Made by a program: the position numbers and the translations under genes. A stretch of 64,000 nucleotides of DNA from an uncultured Flavobacteriales bacterium (GTDB lineage Bacteria; Bacteroidota; Bacteroidia; Flavobacteriales_E; Vicingaceae), in the NCBI GenBank assembly GCA_905479915.1, contig CAJQOH010000038.1, positions 35,914-99,913 on the forward strand, in the 5' to 3' direction. Every line of letters begins with the position of its first letter. Positions within the stretch are counted from its first letter, which is position 1. Below, piece after piece: positions 62,210 through 64,000 of this stretch. The notes below the pieces were generated by a model, which ran no database searches, was not told where the DNA came from, and saw nothing but the letters and a program-made list of their open reading frames with translations.

Positions 62210-63454
62210 ATGAAAAAAATATTAATTGCATTTCTAATTATCACAGCAAGTACAGCTCAAGCTCAAGTTAAAAACATTTTATTTCTTGGAAATAGCTACA
62301 CCTATGGAAATGATCTTCCTACAATGTTAAAAACATTAGCAGAATCATTTAATGACACAATAGATAAAGACCAAAACACACCTGGTGGATATCAATTAGT
62401 TCAGCATGTTACCAACTCTACAACATTATCAAAAATAGCATCTAGAAACTGGGATCATGTTATTATACAGGAGCAAAGTCAAAAACCATCATTTAGCCCT
62501 GGTCAAGTTGCAACAGGTGTTTATCCTTATGCTAAAACTTTATGTGATTCAATTCGATCAAATTATTCTTGTACTGAACCAATATTCTTTATGACTTGGG
62601 GTAGAGAAAATGGAGATGCCAGTAACTGCGCAAGCTACCCACCTATCTGTACTTTTAACGGTATGAATCAAAGGCTAAGAGAAAGCTATACAGAAATGGC
62701 TGTAAACAACTCATGTACTGTTGCACCTGTTGGTGCTGCATGGAAAACAGTTAGAGATAGCTTTCCAACCATTCAACTGTATACAAGTGACGGTAGTCAC
62801 CCTAATGTATATGGAACATATTTAGCAGCCTGTGTATTTTATGCTACTATTTATCAAAAGTCACCAATTGGAGCAACATATGTTCCAGCAGGAATTGGAG
62901 CAACAGATGCTTTAAACATTCAAACAACGGCTTCTAACACTGTTTTAGACAGCATGAGTATATGGCAAATTAACGCAAATAAACCAACTGCTAATTTCAA
63001 TTACAGTGGTTCAGGAACTATTAATTTTACGAATTCATCAACTAATGGAGCAACCTATGCTTGGGACTTTGGTGATGGTAATAGTAGTACTTTAGAAGAC
63101 CCTAATCATACATACGGTTCTAACAACACTTATACGGTTCAGTTGATTACTTTTTCTACAGATAGTTGTTTTTCTGATACTATAACACAAAGTGTAAATG
63201 TTACTGCTACAGGAATTAACAACACCAACAACATAAATGGCCTAACTATCTATCCGAATCCAGCTAATGATTTTATAGAAATAAAAACGGATTTAAAATA
63301 CAACAACATTTCCATTATCGATGTTACTGGCAAAACCATTAAGCAAGTTAATTCAAATAATAAAATTGACATCAGCAATCTTACTACTGGTATTTATTTC
63401 ATAAAAATAATTGGAACCGAAAACGCTATCATTAAGAAGTTTGTTAAACAATAA
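62210..63454 (+). CDS. SGNH-like hydrolase with PKD domain, T9SS type A cargo
   Basis: A signal peptide (residues 1-19, LIAFLIITASTAQAQ) is followed by a domain that starts ILFLGNSYTYGNDLP and has DHVIIQEQS, WGREN and DGSHPNVYGTYLAA, a GDSL/SGNH-like pattern with a Ser near the start and an Asp-His pair at the end. A PKD domain follows (about 250-330, AYAWDFGDGNSS-like). A type A T9SS sorting domain ends it (LTIYPNPANDFIEIKT, GIYFIKIIGTEN). Esterase or carbohydrate esterase activity is possible but unproven. It is divergent from the metB-like gene. Confidence 0.8.
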   Translation: MKKILIAFLIITASTAQAQVKNILFLGNSYTYGNDLPTMLKTLAESFNDTIDKDQNTPGGYQLVQHVTNSTTLSKIASRNWDHVIIQEQSQKPSFSPGQVATGVYPYAKTLCDSIRSNYSCTEPIFFMTWGRENGDASNCASYPPICTFNGMNQRLRESYTEMAVNNSCTVAPVGAAWKTVRDSFPTIQLYTSDGSHPNVYGTYLAACVFYATIYQKSPIGATYVPAGIGATDALNIQTTASNTVLDSMSIWQINANKPTANFNYSGSGTINFTNSSTNGATYAWDFGDGNSSTLEDPNHTYGSNNTYTVQLITFSTDSCFSDTITQSVNVTATGINNTNNINGLTIYPNPANDFIEIKTDLKYNNISIIDVTGKTIKQVNSNNKIDISNLTTGIYFIKIIGTENAIIKKFVKQ

Positions 63455-63463
63455 CTTCAACCT

Positions 63464-63507
63464 AAGAACAAAAAAAGCCTCTGTTTCCAGAGGCTTTTTT
63501 TGTTCTT
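63464..63507. terminator. Strong bidirectional terminator
   Basis: A perfect 20-bp stem (63464-63483 with 63488-63507) with a TTTC loop and A/T tracts separates the SGNH gene from convergent gyrB. Confidence 0.95.
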
Positions 63508-63547
63508 ATACTGTACACTATTATATTACAGTCAATGCAACACAGAA

Positions 63548-64000
63548 TTAACTATCAATATTTGCATACTTTGCGTTAGTTTCAATAAACTCTCTACGAG
63601 GCGGCACATCATCTCCCATCAACATAGAGAAAGTATGATCTGCAGAAGCAGCACTTTCAATAGTAATTTGCCTTAAAGTTCTATATTCTGGGTTCATCGT
63701 TGTATCCCACAATTGCTCAGCATTCATCTCACCTAAACCTTTATAACGCTGTACATGCACGCTAGATTCTTTTCCTGCCCCTTTCATTCCTTTAATTGCT
63801 AACTCACGTTCTTCTTCACTCCAGCAATACTTTTGCTCTTTACCTTTCTTTACTAAATAAAGAGGAGGAGTTGCTATGTAGATATATCCTTTTTCTACCA
63901 ACTCATACATATGACGGAAGAAGAAAGTTAAAATCAATGTTTCAATATGAGATCCATCAACATCGGCATCACACATAATAATCACCTTGTGATATCTAAG
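63548..64000 (-). CDS. gyrB: DNA gyrase subunit B, C-terminal part (5' end cut by window)
   Basis: The last 150 residues of GyrB are visible. They start LRYHKVIIMCDADVDGSHI, the TOPRIM DxD motif that binds magnesium. RYKGLGEMNAEQLWDTTMNP and the terminal MGDDVPPRREFIETNAKYAN are gyrase-type rather than ParE-type. The frame stays open to the window edge, so the ATPase and transducer domains lie beyond it. It is convergent with the SGNH gene. Confidence 0.93.
   Translation of the reverse strand, partial: LRYHKVIIMCDADVDGSHIETLILTFFFRHMYELVEKGYIYIATPPLYLVKKGKEQKYCWSEEERELAIKGMKGAGKESSVHVQRYKGLGEMNAEQLWDTTMNPEYRTLRQITIESAASADHTFSMLMGDDVPPRREFIETNAKYANIDS

Noticed and set aside
1..64000. CRISPR array, prophage or insertion sequence
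   Set aside because: No regularly spaced direct repeats, integrase, transposase, or phage structural genes were found on either strand.

Overview
The window is low-GC, densely packed bacterial chromosome with a clear Bacteroidota signature, most likely Flavobacteriia. Supporting signs are four secreted proteins with type IX secretion (T9SS) C-terminal sorting domains, an SprE/PorW-type gliding/T9SS lipoprotein, a fused E1 alpha-beta 2-oxoacid dehydrogenase, YbbR-YajC-DUF1573 clustering, ribosomal protein Thx, an ATP synthase operon without beta and epsilon, a TAnnTTTG-type -7 promoter element, and almost no Shine-Dalgarno sites. I cannot name the genus. No prophage, insertion sequence, CRISPR array, rRNA or tRNA was seen. 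Both ends cut genes: an Omp28-like thioredoxin-fold protein at the left and gyrB at the right.

Layout. 1-6.7 kb: partial secreted protein, fused E1, Thx, then a leftward DUF1573-yajC-ybbR-coaE operon, and aroE. 6.7-12.8 kb: a TPR/PP2C phosphatase with a SiaC-type phosphoprotein, msrA, dapA, then amn-holA and a small membrane protein. 12.7-22.6 kb is the most accessory-looking stretch: a 14-residue-repeat coiled-coil membrane protein, a methionine gamma-lyase-like enzyme divergent from an Lrp regulator, two HI0933/TIGR03862-type flavoproteins, a two-domain glycosyltransferase, a CotH-like lipoprotein, an orphan gene bracketed by inverted repeats, and structured intergenic repeats. 22.6-29 kb: three tandem type I signal peptidases (one without the catalytic lysine), dapB, a DUF5683 protein and parB-parA. 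29.2-31 kb: a Fur/PerR-type regulator with a perfect 7-1-7 operator, peroxiredoxin and superoxide dismutase, an oxidative stress cluster. 31-44 kb: an Omp85-type outer membrane protein, a type B T9SS cargo protein, an AddB-like nuclease, an RprXY-like two-component pair, fabD and a BNR-repeat T9SS protein. 44-54 kb: M23 peptidase, SprE, bactofilin, atpZ, an AtpI-like protein and atpB-E-F-H-A-G. 54-64 kb: a giant NtrY-like kinase, an M43 metalloprotease, an SDR enzyme, metB-like cystathionine gamma-synthase, an SGNH-type T9SS protein and gyrB.

Most of the window is housekeeping. What deserves a second look is mainly at the edges: the signal peptidase with Ser in place of the general-base Lys, a contiguous four-stem cloverleaf element, a Flavo-1-like intergenic RNA or repeat, the orphan cassette-like gene, the strong hairpin between ATP synthase subunits c and b, and the SiaC/phosphatase pair. 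I saw no convincing wholly new multi-gene system. All family names come from reading motifs by eye; no database search was run.
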